DNA from: Mycobacterium sp. ACS1612
GTDB taxonomy: Bacteria; Actinomycetota; Actinomycetes; Mycobacteriales; Mycobacteriaceae
Assembly (NCBI RefSeq): GCF_001667505.1
Contig: NZ_LZHZ01000070.1
Location: 1-64,000 of the forward strand
DNA length: 64,000 bases
Reading direction: 5' to 3'
The notes below the pieces were generated by a model. It ran no database searches and was not told where the DNA came from. It was given only the letters and a program-made list of their open reading frames with translations. Shown here piece by piece: positions 41,061 through 48,775 of this stretch (its first letter is position 1; every line of letters begins with the position of its first letter). The translations under genes and the position numbers were made by a program.

Positions 41061-41803
41061 GAGTGATCAAGAGCCGTGATGATGTCCGCACGGAGGCCTT
41101 GTCGACCGACCCGGTCGGTGCGCGGCTCCGGCACGTCGATGACGGCGCGCACCGGTCGGCCGACACGGCCCAGCACGGCGACCCGGTCGCCAAGGATGAG
41201 CGCCTCGTCGACGTCGTGGGTGACGAACACGATCGTCGTCGGATGGGCACGCCAGGTGTCGATGAGCAACCGCTGCATGGCGGCCCGGGTCTGGGTGTCC
41301 AGCGCGGCGAACGGTTCGTCCATCATCACCGCCCTCGGAGCACCGGCAAGCCCGCGTGCCAGCTGTACGCGTTGGCGCATACCGCCCGACAGGCTCTTGG
41401 GAAGATAGTCGCCGAAACCGGTCAGTCCGACTTCCTCGATCCAACGCTGCGCCTGCTTGCGCCGCGCAGCGCGTGGCTCGCCGCGCAGCTGCAGCGCGAG
41501 TTCGATGTTGGAACACACTGTGCGCCAGGGCAAGAGTGCGCTGTCCTGGAAAACCATGCCACGGTCGCGCGAGGTGGTGGTGACCTCTTGCCCGTCCGCC
41601 AGCACCCGGCCTGCGTCCGGACGCAGCAGACCGGCAAGCGCTCGCAGCACTGTCGACTTGCCGCATCCCGACGGTCCGGTCAGTACCAGGATCTCGCCCG
41701 GCTGCACCGTCAGGCTGAGCCCGTCGACGACCGGCGCGCCGGTATAGGACAACCGGACGTCGTCGAGTTCGAGCCGCAGGCCCTGGGCCACAGCCGTCGT
41801 CAT
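41057..41803 (-). CDS. ABC importer ATP-binding protein (SsuB/TauB-like), second system
   Basis: 248 residues. Walker A GPSGCGKST, Q-loop VFQDSALLPWRT, signature LSGGMRQRVQLARGL, Walker B AVMMDEPFAALD and H-loop VFVTHDVDEALILGD are complete. It belongs to the nitrate/sulfonate/taurine subfamily, like the ATPase at 36084 but clearly a different paralogue. It overlaps the permease stop and the flavoprotein start by four bases each, so it is a tightly coupled member of the GntR-to-flavoprotein operon. Confidence 0.94.
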   Translation of the reverse strand: MTTAVAQGLRLELDDVRLSYTGAPVVDGLSLTVQPGEILVLTGPSGCGKSTVLRALAGLLRPDAGRVLADGQEVTTTSRDRGMVFQDSALLPWRTVCSNIELALQLRGEPRAARRKQAQRWIEEVGLTGFGDYLPKSLSGGMRQRVQLARGLAGAPRAVMMDEPFAALDTQTRAAMQRLLIDTWRAHPTTIVFVTHDVDEALILGDRVAVLGRVGRPVRAVIDVPEPRTDRVGRQGLRADIITALDHS

Positions 41804-42687
41804 CGCACGTTCTCCTCAGCGCGGGGCAGCCAGCGGGTAGCACGCATGCCGATCAGTTCGACGGCGGCGGCCGTTCCGAAGCCGAGCACGCCGATGGTGA
41901 TGATGCCGACGAACACGTCAGGATAGTTGAGCACCGTGTAGGCCTGCCAGGTCCGGTAGCCGACACCGAGGCGGCCCGAGATCATCTCGGCCGACACCAC
42001 GCAGATCCAGGCCACCCCCATGCCGACCGACAGACCGCCGAACAGGCCGGGCAGGATGCCGGGTAACACCACGCGCCGCAGCACATCCCACGAATTGCCG
42101 CCGAAGGTGCGGACCGAGTCCTCCCATATGGTCGGCAGCGCGCGCACGGCGTGGCGGGTGCTGACCATGATCGGGAAGTAGGCGGCCAGGAACGTGATGA
42201 ACACGATTCCCGCCTCGTCGGTCGGAAACAGCAGGATCGCGACGGGAACCATCGCGATCGCCGGGATGGGTCTGGCCAATTCGGTCAGCGGCCCGAAGAC
42301 GTCGGCGAACGCCGCCGACCGACCCAGCAAGATCCCGGTGACCACACCGACCACCGCGGCGAGCCCGAAGCCGGTCAGGATGCGGATCAGCGACTGCCCT
42401 AGATCGAGCCAATACTCCTGGGTGCCAAGCCGATTGAGGAACGCTGACGCGATCTCGGTGACCGTCGGCAACGTGTCGAACCGCAACCACAGTCGGACGT
42501 GGTTCGCAGTGAGCACCTGCCACAGCCCGATGGCGGCGATGACTGAGGTCAACCGGATCAAGCGGCGGCGCCACTGCGAAGCGTGCCTCGGGCGCGGCAC
42601 GACCGGACGCGCTATCGGTGTTTCGAATACGCCCGGGACGACAGCGTCAGCGGGCCCAATTACGCTCCTCGCGTCCGCGGAAGTCAT
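41800..42687 (-). CDS. ABC importer permease (SsuC/TauC-like), second system
   Basis: 295 residues from ATG 42687, overlapping the stop of the substrate-binding gene (ATGA); the longer frame upstream is not conserved in type. It has an N-terminal membrane helix (IRLTSVIAAIGLWQVLTA), five further helices and the coupling motif IWEDSVRTFGGNSWDVLRRVVLPGILPG. Single-domain permease, presumably working as a homodimer, in contrast to the fused permease of the facing system. Substrate unknown. Confidence 0.93.
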   Translation of the reverse strand: MTSADARSVIGPADAVVPGVFETPIARPVVPRPRHASQWRRRLIRLTSVIAAIGLWQVLTANHVRLWLRFDTLPTVTEIASAFLNRLGTQEYWLDLGQSLIRILTGFGLAAVVGVVTGILLGRSAAFADVFGPLTELARPIPAIAMVPVAILLFPTDEAGIVFITFLAAYFPIMVSTRHAVRALPTIWEDSVRTFGGNSWDVLRRVVLPGILPGLFGGLSVGMGVAWICVVSAEMISGRLGVGYRTWQAYTVLNYPDVFVGIITIGVLGFGTAAAVELIGMRATRWLPRAEENVR

Positions 42688-44114
42688 ACGGCGCCCACCA
42701 ATGCCTGGCGGTAGTCCACCCCTGCGCTGTTGGGATGCGCCGCGATGTAGCGCTGCGCGCCTGCCGGCGTGCCGAATGGCAGATAGTTCTGGCCGTCTCG
42801 CACCCAGGCCGCCTTGTCGGCGAACCACCGCGTGCCCAGTTCGGTGTCGGGCACGTAGGCCGCACGGACCTTCGACCCCTTCGCGGTCGCGTCCCGTACG
42901 GCCTTCAACAGACAGGTCGGATTCGACGCCGCCTGTGTGGTGGTCGCGCCGTCCAGCCATAGTTCACTGGCCTTGCCTGGATCATTGACCGGGGCCTGGC
43001 AGACCGGGTCGGTGCCGCCGAGCACCGACGGGTTCGCGGTGTCGGCGACGGACTTGCCGTAGTCCTGGTTGCGCTCGGCGAAAGCCGCCTTCAGCGGCGC
43101 GTCCCGCACGAAGCCGGCCACATCGAGGTCGGCGAAGTCTCCGATCGACTTCAGGTACGGCACATCGCCTTTGAGCGCCTCAATGAGCGACGGTTTGAGT
43201 GTGGTGTCGAACGATGTGCCGCCTGGGCCGTTGTACAGATAGACGACCTCCTGGGGCAGTCCGCTGCCGTCGCCGACGATCTTCGCCGCTTCCAGCGGTT
43301 TGGTGTTGAGGAAGTCGGTGGCGTCCAGTTGAGCCTGCAGGAAGGCGTCGAGCACCTCCGGATGTTCAGCCGCATAGGCCCGCCGCACGACGACCCCGTG
43401 CAGGGTGGGATAGTTCAGCTCGGCGCCGTCGTACAACAGCGTGGCCTTTCCCTGGAATACCAACAGCCCCGGCCACGCAACGAACTGCGAAAGCGCTTGC
43501 ACCTGACCGGATTCCAGTGCCGACGCGCCGACTTGCGGTTGCTGGTTGAGCACCTCGACGGCGGTCTTCGGATCGACTCCCGCCTCGGCCAGCGCCTGTA
43601 CGAGCATGCCGTGTCCCGCAGACCCGACGCTGGCGGAGACCCTCTGGCCATTCAAGTCGGTGAGTTTCTGGGCGGGCGAATTGGGCGCCACCACAACCAT
43701 GTTCAGCGCGCCCTTCGGGTTGTATCCGGTCACCGACACCATCTCGGTGCGGGCGCGTTCGTTAGCCTGAGTCTTGGAACCGTTGATCAGCATCGGGTAG
43801 TCACCCATCGAACCGATGTCGATCTTCTCGGCGACCATCTGCGCGGTGATCGGCGCACCGGTGTCGTAGTCCTGCCACGTCACGTTGTACCTGGTGCCGG
43901 TGCGGGTGGTGATGTCGTTGAGCCTGCGTTCGAGGTATCCCTGCGCGCGCAACAGCGTGCCTGCGGTGACGGTGTTGATGGTCTTCGACTGGTAGCCGAT
44001 CACGACGTTGACCACGTTGCCCGATGACTGGCTCGTCGAGTCCAGCGAGCATCCGGTCGCCGCGACGGTGAGACCGGCGGCCATGGCGGCGAGTCGGAGC
44101 GAAAGCTTCTTCAT
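42684..44114 (-). CDS. ABC substrate-binding lipoprotein with C-terminal NosL-like domain
   Basis: 476 residues. The lipoprotein signal ends TVAATGC (Cys 22). Residues 33-360 form an NMT1/SsuA-like binding domain (VIGYQSKTINTVTAGTLL, MVAEKIDIGSMGDYPMLING, LNGQRVSASVGSAGHGMLVQAL, LNTKPLEAAKIVGDGSGL). Residues 368-473 are an added module, not usual in this family. It shows the NosL pattern: DPVC near its start (Cys 372), NPTCLLKAV (Cys 401), a KVRAAYVPD strand, RWFADKAAWV and LPFGTPAGAQRYIAAHP. NosL is a copper-binding lipoprotein domain of nitrous oxide reductase maturation. The canonical CxxCxM is not complete here (only one Cys at that point), so metal binding is uncertain. The protein is expected outside the membrane. 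Confidence 0.85.
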   Translation of the reverse strand: MKKLSLRLAAMAAGLTVAATGCSLDSTSQSSGNVVNVVIGYQSKTINTVTAGTLLRAQGYLERRLNDITTRTGTRYNVTWQDYDTGAPITAQMVAEKIDIGSMGDYPMLINGSKTQANERARTEMVSVTGYNPKGALNMVVVAPNSPAQKLTDLNGQRVSASVGSAGHGMLVQALAEAGVDPKTAVEVLNQQPQVGASALESGQVQALSQFVAWPGLLVFQGKATLLYDGAELNYPTLHGVVVRRAYAAEHPEVLDAFLQAQLDATDFLNTKPLEAAKIVGDGSGLPQEVVYLYNGPGGTSFDTTLKPSLIEALKGDVPYLKSIGDFADLDVAGFVRDAPLKAAFAERNQDYGKSVADTANPSVLGGTDPVCQAPVNDPGKASELWLDGATTTQAASNPTCLLKAVRDATAKGSKVRAAYVPDTELGTRWFADKAAWVRDGQNYLPFGTPAGAQRYIAAHPNSAGVDYRQALVGAV

Positions 44115-44124
44115 GTGCGGGTCC

Positions 44125-44352
44125 TCAGCGGATCAAGTAGGGCATGTTGACGGTGACGGCGCCGGTGGGACAGCGGGCCGCGCAGGGCCCGCAGTACCAA
44201 CACTCGTCGACATGCATGTAGGCCTTACCGTTGTCCGGGTTGATCGCCAGCGAGTCGAGCGGACAGATGTCGACGCACAGCGTGCAGCCCTCGATGCACA
44301 GGGACTCGTCGATGGTCACGGGTACGTCGGCGCGTTGGTTCACCAATGTCAT
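44125..44352 (-). CDS. Two-[4Fe-4S] ferredoxin, AprB-like core
   Basis: 75 residues. It carries two cluster motifs: Cys 19/23/26/30 in CIEGCTLCVDICP and Cys 51/54/57/61 in CWYCGPCAARCP. The wording around the second (DECWYCGPCAARCPTGAVTV, then PYL) resembles the beta subunit of adenylylsulfate reductase. AprB is about twice as long because of a C-terminal tail that wraps its partner, and that tail is absent here. It is likely the electron carrier of the flavoprotein encoded at the end of the operon. Its start overlaps the GntR stop by four bases; the lipoprotein gene starts 10 bp later. Confidence 0.9.
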   Translation of the reverse strand: MTLVNQRADVPVTIDESLCIEGCTLCVDICPLDSLAINPDNGKAYMHVDECWYCGPCAARCPTGAVTVNMPYLIR

Positions 44353-45098
44353 GGTTCACTCCTGATCAGGCTGCCGCGCATGGTGATTCGGTCACCGCGC
44401 ATCCGGATGTATTCGAGGTCGACGGGTCTGCCGTCGTCGAGGCTGGTGAGCCGCTCCAGCATCAGCAGCGGCGCTCCGTCGGGCACCTGCAACGTCGCCG
44501 CGGAATGCGGATCGGCCGAGACCGCCTCCAGCGCAAGTGTTGCAGCGCCGAGTCGTTGTCCGCTGACCTGTTCGATGAGTGCGAACACATCATTGGTCTC
44601 CAGCGGGTGCTCGAGCACCTCTTGCGCGATGTCGGGTGCAAGATAGGTCAGGTCGAGGCTCAGCGGCAGCTCGCCGAGGTGGCGCAGCCGCTCGATGAAG
44701 ACGACCTGCGCGCCCGGCTCGAGCCGCAGCCGGCGGGCGACCGCCGGTGGCGCGGCCATGTGCAAAACCGCACGCACCTCGTTGCGCACTTCGCCGTAGT
44801 CTTTGAACGTCTCCTTCAGCCCGACCAGCGCATCGAGGCCGTGGTCGTACTTGCGGACCGCGACGTGAGTGCCGACCTTTCGGCTTCGGTCGATCAGCCC
44901 CTCGTTCTTGAGTACGGTGAGGGCTTCGCGAACGGTGTTCCGCGAGACGAAGAATTCGGCGGACAACTCGGCTTCGGCGGGCAGCCCGTCGTCGTAGGCA
45001 CCGGTGTGGATCTGTTGCCGCAGCACATCAGCGACCTGGCGCGCACGGTCGGCGCGGGGCCGCTTCAGCGGCGTCGGCTCAGCTGACACGTCAAGCAC
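44349..45098 (-). CDS. GntR/HutC-family regulator (winged helix + UTRA)
   Basis: 249 residues from GTG 45098; a GTG three codons later is an equal alternative. The N-terminal winged helix (QVADVLRQQIHTGAY, ELSAEFFVSRNTVREALTVLKNEGLI) is followed by a UTRA ligand-binding domain (VFIERLRHLGELPLSLDLTYLAPDI, LLMLERLTSLDDGRPVDLEYIRMRGDR). It is the first gene of the operon, so it probably autoregulates and responds to the transported solute or a product. Two copies of ATTGCGCCACT, 54 bp apart in the upstream region, could be operator elements. Confidence 0.92.
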   Translation of the reverse strand: MLDVSAEPTPLKRPRADRARQVADVLRQQIHTGAYDDGLPAEAELSAEFFVSRNTVREALTVLKNEGLIDRSRKVGTHVAVRKYDHGLDALVGLKETFKDYGEVRNEVRAVLHMAAPPAVARRLRLEPGAQVVFIERLRHLGELPLSLDLTYLAPDIAQEVLEHPLETNDVFALIEQVSGQRLGAATLALEAVSADPHSAATLQVPDGAPLLMLERLTSLDDGRPVDLEYIRMRGDRITMRGSLIRSEP

Positions 45099-45350
45099 GC
45101 TAAGAGGGCGGGCGGGGCCTGCGCAGCACGCACATCTCGACGTCGGCGCGGATCAACTGATTGCGCCACTGCCGACTGGCGGTCACCAGGCAAAAGAATG
45201 CGCCTGCAGCCCTATTGCGCCACTCGCTTCCGGCAGCCGAGTTTCAATCGCGCTGAGCGGAACCCCGTGCCGCCGAGACTGGAGTGGCCGTGCGGTCCAG
45301 TTGGGCGTTCCCGCTACAAGCGCAGCTTCGCGCAAAGTTGAGACCCGCTG
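45099..45350. promoter_or_regulatory. Upstream region of the GntR-led operon
   Basis: 252 bp between the operon start and the convergently placed end of the Rv2532c-like gene. No gene seen. It contains a direct repeat of ATTGCGCCACT at 45160-45170 and 45214-45224. The promoter of the GntR-ferredoxin-ABC-flavoprotein operon must lie here, but no clear -10/-35 pair stands out. Confidence 0.45.
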
Positions 45351-45893
45351 TTACTGGATGCACCGCGACAGCACTCGACCGAACTGCAGGAGGCGTTGCA
45401 TCTGGGCCAGGCCACCGTTGTCGACGGACTTGTAGTAGCGAAACGATTCGCAGTAGATGTCGGTTTCGGTGACCGACTTCTGCCGCGACCGGGTCACCAG
45501 TTGGGTGTACATCCGCAGCCGCACCTCCGACAGCCTGCGAGAGTCGTCGCCGAGCACCTCGTACTCGGCCGTCAAGACGTGGTCGGTGATCGTCGACAGC
45601 AGAATCGTCCGCACCGACGCATTGAGCACTCGGCGTTCCCGGTTGTCGGTGCCCGCCAACTCGTCGTCGGCGCGCCACATGATCAGCCGCCCGCCATCGG
45701 TGAGCACGACCTCCTGCCACACGGCTTCACCCCACGACTCCTCGGTGGAGCCGCGCGACATGATGAACGACTTGATCGCCGAAAGGTCGATGACCGAACG
45801 GATCTGGTCCAGCGCCAGTTCGGGATCACGCAGGTATACGCGGGCCGCCTCTTCGACGCTGGAATACGGTGCCCAGTCCTGCGGTACGCCCAT
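45351..45893 (-). CDS. Conserved hypothetical protein (Rv2532c-like)
   Basis: 180 residues from ATG 45893, overlapping the nusB stop by one base (TGATG). I do not recognise a named domain. The sequence is mixed alpha/beta and soluble (SSVEEAARVYLRDPELALDQI, AVWQEVVLTDGGRLIMWRADDE, LGDDSRRLSEVRLRMYTQLVTRSRQKS). The position directly after nusB matches Rv2532c (from memory). There is no signal peptide or membrane helix. Co-transcription with efp-nusB is likely. Confidence 0.8.
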   Translation of the reverse strand: MGVPQDWAPYSSVEEAARVYLRDPELALDQIRSVIDLSAIKSFIMSRGSTEESWGEAVWQEVVLTDGGRLIMWRADDELAGTDNRERRVLNASVRTILLSTITDHVLTAEYEVLGDDSRRLSEVRLRMYTQLVTRSRQKSVTETDIYCESFRYYKSVDNGGLAQMQRLLQFGRVLSRCIQ

Positions 45894-46453
45894 CAACTAC
45901 CCTCGCTGGTCCCCCGTATCGCTGCCGCCGCCGCCCGAATCTGCGGCGTCACCAGCATCACCTGGCCGAGCACGCCATTGACGAAACCCGGTGAGTCGTC
46001 GGTCGACAACTGTTTGGCCAGCTCGACCGCCTCGTCGACGGCGACCGGTTCGGGCACATCCTCGGCATGCAGCAGCTCCCACACCGCCACCCGCAGGATC
46101 GCCCTGTCGACGGCGGGCAGCCTGTCGAGCGTCCAGCCCTGCAGATGCGACGAGATAAGGTCGTCGACGTGCGCTGCGTTCTCGGTCACGCCATGTGCCA
46201 CCGTCACCGTGTACGGGTTGAGCGGAGAGACGTCAGGTTCTTTGTCCGCCAACGCATTTCGCGCCTCGGCCACCTCCGCCGGGGTCAGCCCTCGCGCCTC
46301 GGCCTCGAACAGCAGGTCGACGGCACGCTTGCGGGCCTGATGGCGGCCACGGTCGGCGGGCCGAGCAGTTCGGCCACGGTCGGCGGGCCGACCAGTTTGG
46401 CCACGGTCGGCGGGCCGACCAATTCGGCCGGAGTCGCCTTTGCGATCAGGCAT
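45893..46453 (-). CDS. nusB: Transcription antitermination factor NusB, with N-terminal repeat expansion
   Basis: 186 residues. The NusB fold is clear from RGRHQARKRAVDLLFEAEARG onward (NPYTVTVAHGVTENAAHVDDLI, WTLDRLPAVDRAILRVAVWELL, STDDSPGFVNGVLGQV). NusB with NusE binds boxA RNA for rRNA antitermination. The M. tuberculosis protein is about 156 residues with a very short N-terminus. Here about 30 extra residues precede the core, made of repeated GRPADRGRT-like nonapeptides encoded by a 27-bp tandem repeat. The tail is basic and probably disordered. ATG 46453 lies 20 bp after the efp stop. Confidence 0.95.
   Translation of the reverse strand: MPDRKGDSGRIGRPADRGQTGRPADRGRTARPADRGRHQARKRAVDLLFEAEARGLTPAEVAEARNALADKEPDVSPLNPYTVTVAHGVTENAAHVDDLISSHLQGWTLDRLPAVDRAILRVAVWELLHAEDVPEPVAVDEAVELAKQLSTDDSPGFVNGVLGQVMLVTPQIRAAAAAIRGTSEGS
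46344..46424. repeat. 27-bp tandem repeat inside nusB (three units)
   Basis: Three near-identical 27-bp units at 46344-46370, 46371-46397 and 46398-46424, differing by about three bases in total, with a decayed start of a fourth. The unit is a multiple of three, so it adds nine residues each without changing frame. Confidence 0.9.
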
Positions 46454-46473
46454 TCACCCGGCTCCCAATGCCG

Positions 46474-47037
46474 TCAGGCATTAACGCGGCCCAGGTAGCT
46501 GCCGTCGCGGGAGTCGATCTTCAGCTTGTCGCCGGTGTTGATGAACAGCGGCACCTGAATTTCGGCACCCGTCTCGACGGTCGCGGGCTTGGTGCCTGCG
46601 CTGGACCGGTCGCCCTGCAGACCCGGTTCGGTGTGGGTGACCTCGAGTTCGACGGTCACCGGAAGTTCGAGGTACAGCGGTGCACCGTCGTGGAACGCAA
46701 TCTGCACCGGCATGCTCTCCAGCAGGTACTTGGCGGCGTCGCCGACCAACGACTCGGGCAGGTGGTGCTGTTCGTAGTCTTCGGAGTCCATGAACACGAA
46801 GTCGGACCCGTCGCGATACAGATAGGTGTGGTCACGCCGGTCGACGGTGGCGGTCTCCACCTTCACGCCGGCGTTGTAGGTCTTGTCGACGACCTTGCCG
46901 GACAGCACGTTCTTCAGCTTGGTCCGGACGAACGCTGGGCCCTTGCCGGGTTTGACGTGCTGAAACTCGACGATCTGCCACAGTTGTCCGTCGATCTGCA
47001 GGACCAGACCGTTCTTGAAGTCAGCGGTCGTTGCCAC
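46474..47037 (-). CDS. efp: Elongation factor P
   Basis: 187 residues from GTG 47037, with GAGGAGA 10 bases upstream; the longer frame upstream overlaps pepQ and is not EF-P. EF-P relieves ribosome stalling at polyproline stretches. The N-terminal KOW-like domain has the modification-loop context HVKPGKGPAFVRTKL, followed by the OB-fold domains (YLYRDGSDFVFMDSEDYEQ; VELEVTHTEPG; GTKPATVETGAEIQVPLFIN). Exact family length. It lies in the conserved pepQ-efp-nusB series. Confidence 0.98.
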   Translation of the reverse strand: MATTADFKNGLVLQIDGQLWQIVEFQHVKPGKGPAFVRTKLKNVLSGKVVDKTYNAGVKVETATVDRRDHTYLYRDGSDFVFMDSEDYEQHHLPESLVGDAAKYLLESMPVQIAFHDGAPLYLELPVTVELEVTHTEPGLQGDRSSAGTKPATVETGAEIQVPLFINTGDKLKIDSRDGSYLGRVNA

Positions 47038-47053
47038 TTTCGGTTGTCTCCTC

Positions 47054-48148
47054 TTAAAGGATCGCCAGTTCTTTGGGGAACCGGGTGAGTAAGTCGGGGG
47101 CCTTATGCGGGTCGCTGCCCACGACCAGCGTGTCCTCGATGCGGACGCCGCCGTGGTCGGGCAGATAGACACCTGGTTCCACGGTGACCGCGGAGCCAGC
47201 AAGCAGTGTACCGGCGGCCGACGCGCTGATCCCCGGCGCTTCGTGGATCTGCAGTCCGACGCCGTGGCCGAGGCCATGGTTGAAGTTGTCGGCGTACCCG
47301 GCGTCGTCGATCACCTGCCGCGAAGCGCCGTCCACATCCTTGAGCGTGGCACCGGGCACCAACGCGTCACGGCCCGCCTGCTGCGCCGTGGCGACCAGTT
47401 CGTAGAGGTCACGCTGCCACTGCGCGGCGGGCGCCAACACGAAGGTGCGGGTCATATCCGAGTGGTAACCGCAGACCAGTGCGCCGAAGTCGATTTTGAC
47501 GAAGTCCCCGGCGGCCAGCACCGCATCCGTCGGCCGGTGGTGCGGAATCGCCGAATTGACACCGGCCGCCACGATGGTCTCGAACGACACCCCGTCCGCA
47601 CCGTGGTCGAGCATCAGAGATTCGAGTTCGCGGCCCACCTCTTTCTCTGTCCGGCCAGCGCACAGCCCGCCGCGTTCGACCAGGTCGGTCAGGGCGGCGT
47701 CGGCCGCCTCGCAGGCCAGCCGTAGCAGGGCGATCTCACCCGCGTCCTTGACCTCGCGCAGCGCCTCGACGGTGCCCGCCGCCCGCACCAACTCGACGTG
47801 GTCGCCCGCCGCCTTGCGCAGCATCGCGAACCCGTCGACCGTCACCACGTGGCTCTCGAAGCCCACCCGCCGGGCGCCGTCCGCGGCGGCGCGCGCGGCC
47901 AGATGCGGCCCGCAGGCCCGTTCGATCACGACCTCCGCGTCGGGGGACTGCTGCGCGGCCTGCGTGCGGTAGCGGCCATCGGTGGCAAGCACAGGCGCTT
48001 CGCTGTCGACTCGGATCAGCAGCGCGGCGTTCGAGCCCGTGAAGCCGGACAGGTAACGGACGTTGACCAGGTCCGACACCAGCATCGCATCGAGTTCGGC
48101 GTCGGCAAGCCGTTGCCGCAGACGGTCCCGGCGCTGTGAAATAGTCAC
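47054..48148 (-). CDS. pepQ: Xaa-Pro aminopeptidase/dipeptidase (M24B family)
   Basis: 364 residues from GTG 48148. Creatinase-like N-terminal domain (LVNVRYLSGFTGSNAALLI) and a pita-bread catalytic domain with the five metal ligands: Asp in KIDFGALVCGY, Asp in SDMTRTFVL, His in NHGLGHGVGLQIHEAPG, Glu in VTVEPGVYLPDHGG and Glu in VRIEDTLVV. It releases residues next to proline from peptides in the cytoplasm. It sits just before efp, whose own function concerns proline-rich proteins; this linkage is common in bacteria. Confidence 0.94.
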   Translation of the reverse strand: MTISQRRDRLRQRLADAELDAMLVSDLVNVRYLSGFTGSNAALLIRVDSEAPVLATDGRYRTQAAQQSPDAEVVIERACGPHLAARAAADGARRVGFESHVVTVDGFAMLRKAAGDHVELVRAAGTVEALREVKDAGEIALLRLACEAADAALTDLVERGGLCAGRTEKEVGRELESLMLDHGADGVSFETIVAAGVNSAIPHHRPTDAVLAAGDFVKIDFGALVCGYHSDMTRTFVLAPAAQWQRDLYELVATAQQAGRDALVPGATLKDVDGASRQVIDDAGYADNFNHGLGHGVGLQIHEAPGISASAAGTLLAGSAVTVEPGVYLPDHGGVRIEDTLVVGSDPHKAPDLLTRFPKELAIL

Positions 48149-48217
48149 AGTTAGAGAACCTACTCGCTAAGGTGTGGCCCCATGAGCTCCGAGATCGGAG
48201 CGAGGAGGAGTTGAGGC

Positions 48218-48775
48218 ATGAGCAAGTGGTTACTGCGCGGACTGGTGTTTGCGGCCCTGATGGTGATCGTGCGATTGCTGCAAGGGGCGATGATCAACGC
48301 GTGGGAGACCAAGGCGGGATTGATCAGCATCGTCCTGGTCGTGCTCTTCGCCATCGCCGTGTTCATCTGGGGCATCTCTGACGGCCGGGCCGACGCTCGG
48401 GCCAATCCCGATCCTGACCGCCGCGGCGATCTGGCGATGACGTGGCTGCTGGCCGGTCTGTTCGCGGGCGTGGTGAGCGGTGCGGTGGCGTGGTTCATCT
48501 CGCTGTTCTACAAGAGCCTCTACGTCGAGGCGCTGCTCAACGAAATCACCACGTTCGCGGCGTTCACCGCGCTGGTGGTCTTCCTGTTCGCGATCGCCGG
48601 CGTCGCCCTCGGCCGCCGGCTGGTGGACCGCAAGGCCCCCGAACTCTCACGCCACCACGGCACCTCGGCCACCGACGAGGACCGCGCCGACACCGACGTC
48701 TTCGCGGCGGTGCGCAGTGACGGCGGTACGGACGAGACCACGACCACCGAGGCGCGTCGCAAGGAACAGCCCTAG
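48218..48775 (+). CDS. Four-helix membrane protein (B-4DMT-type, Rv2536-like)
   Basis: 185 residues from ATG 48218, with GAGGAG upstream. Four membrane helices are seen: GLVFAALMVIVRLLQGAM, LISIVLVVLFAIAVFIWGI, WLLAGLFAGVVSGAVAWFI and FTALVVFLFAIAGVALG. A hydrophilic, acidic/Thr-rich C-terminal tail follows. Proteins of this kind are annotated as B-4DMT family transporters, but function and substrate are unproven. It is the only plus-strand gene in this stretch, divergent from pepQ and overlapping aroQ tail to tail by four bases. Confidence 0.82.
   Translation: MSKWLLRGLVFAALMVIVRLLQGAMINAWETKAGLISIVLVVLFAIAVFIWGISDGRADARANPDPDRRGDLAMTWLLAGLFAGVVSGAVAWFISLFYKSLYVEALLNEITTFAAFTALVVFLFAIAGVALGRRLVDRKAPELSRHHGTSATDEDRADTDVFAAVRSDGGTDETTTTEARRKEQP

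Noticed and set aside
46344..46424. CRISPR array
   Set aside because: Units are directly adjacent without spacers and lie in frame within nusB.
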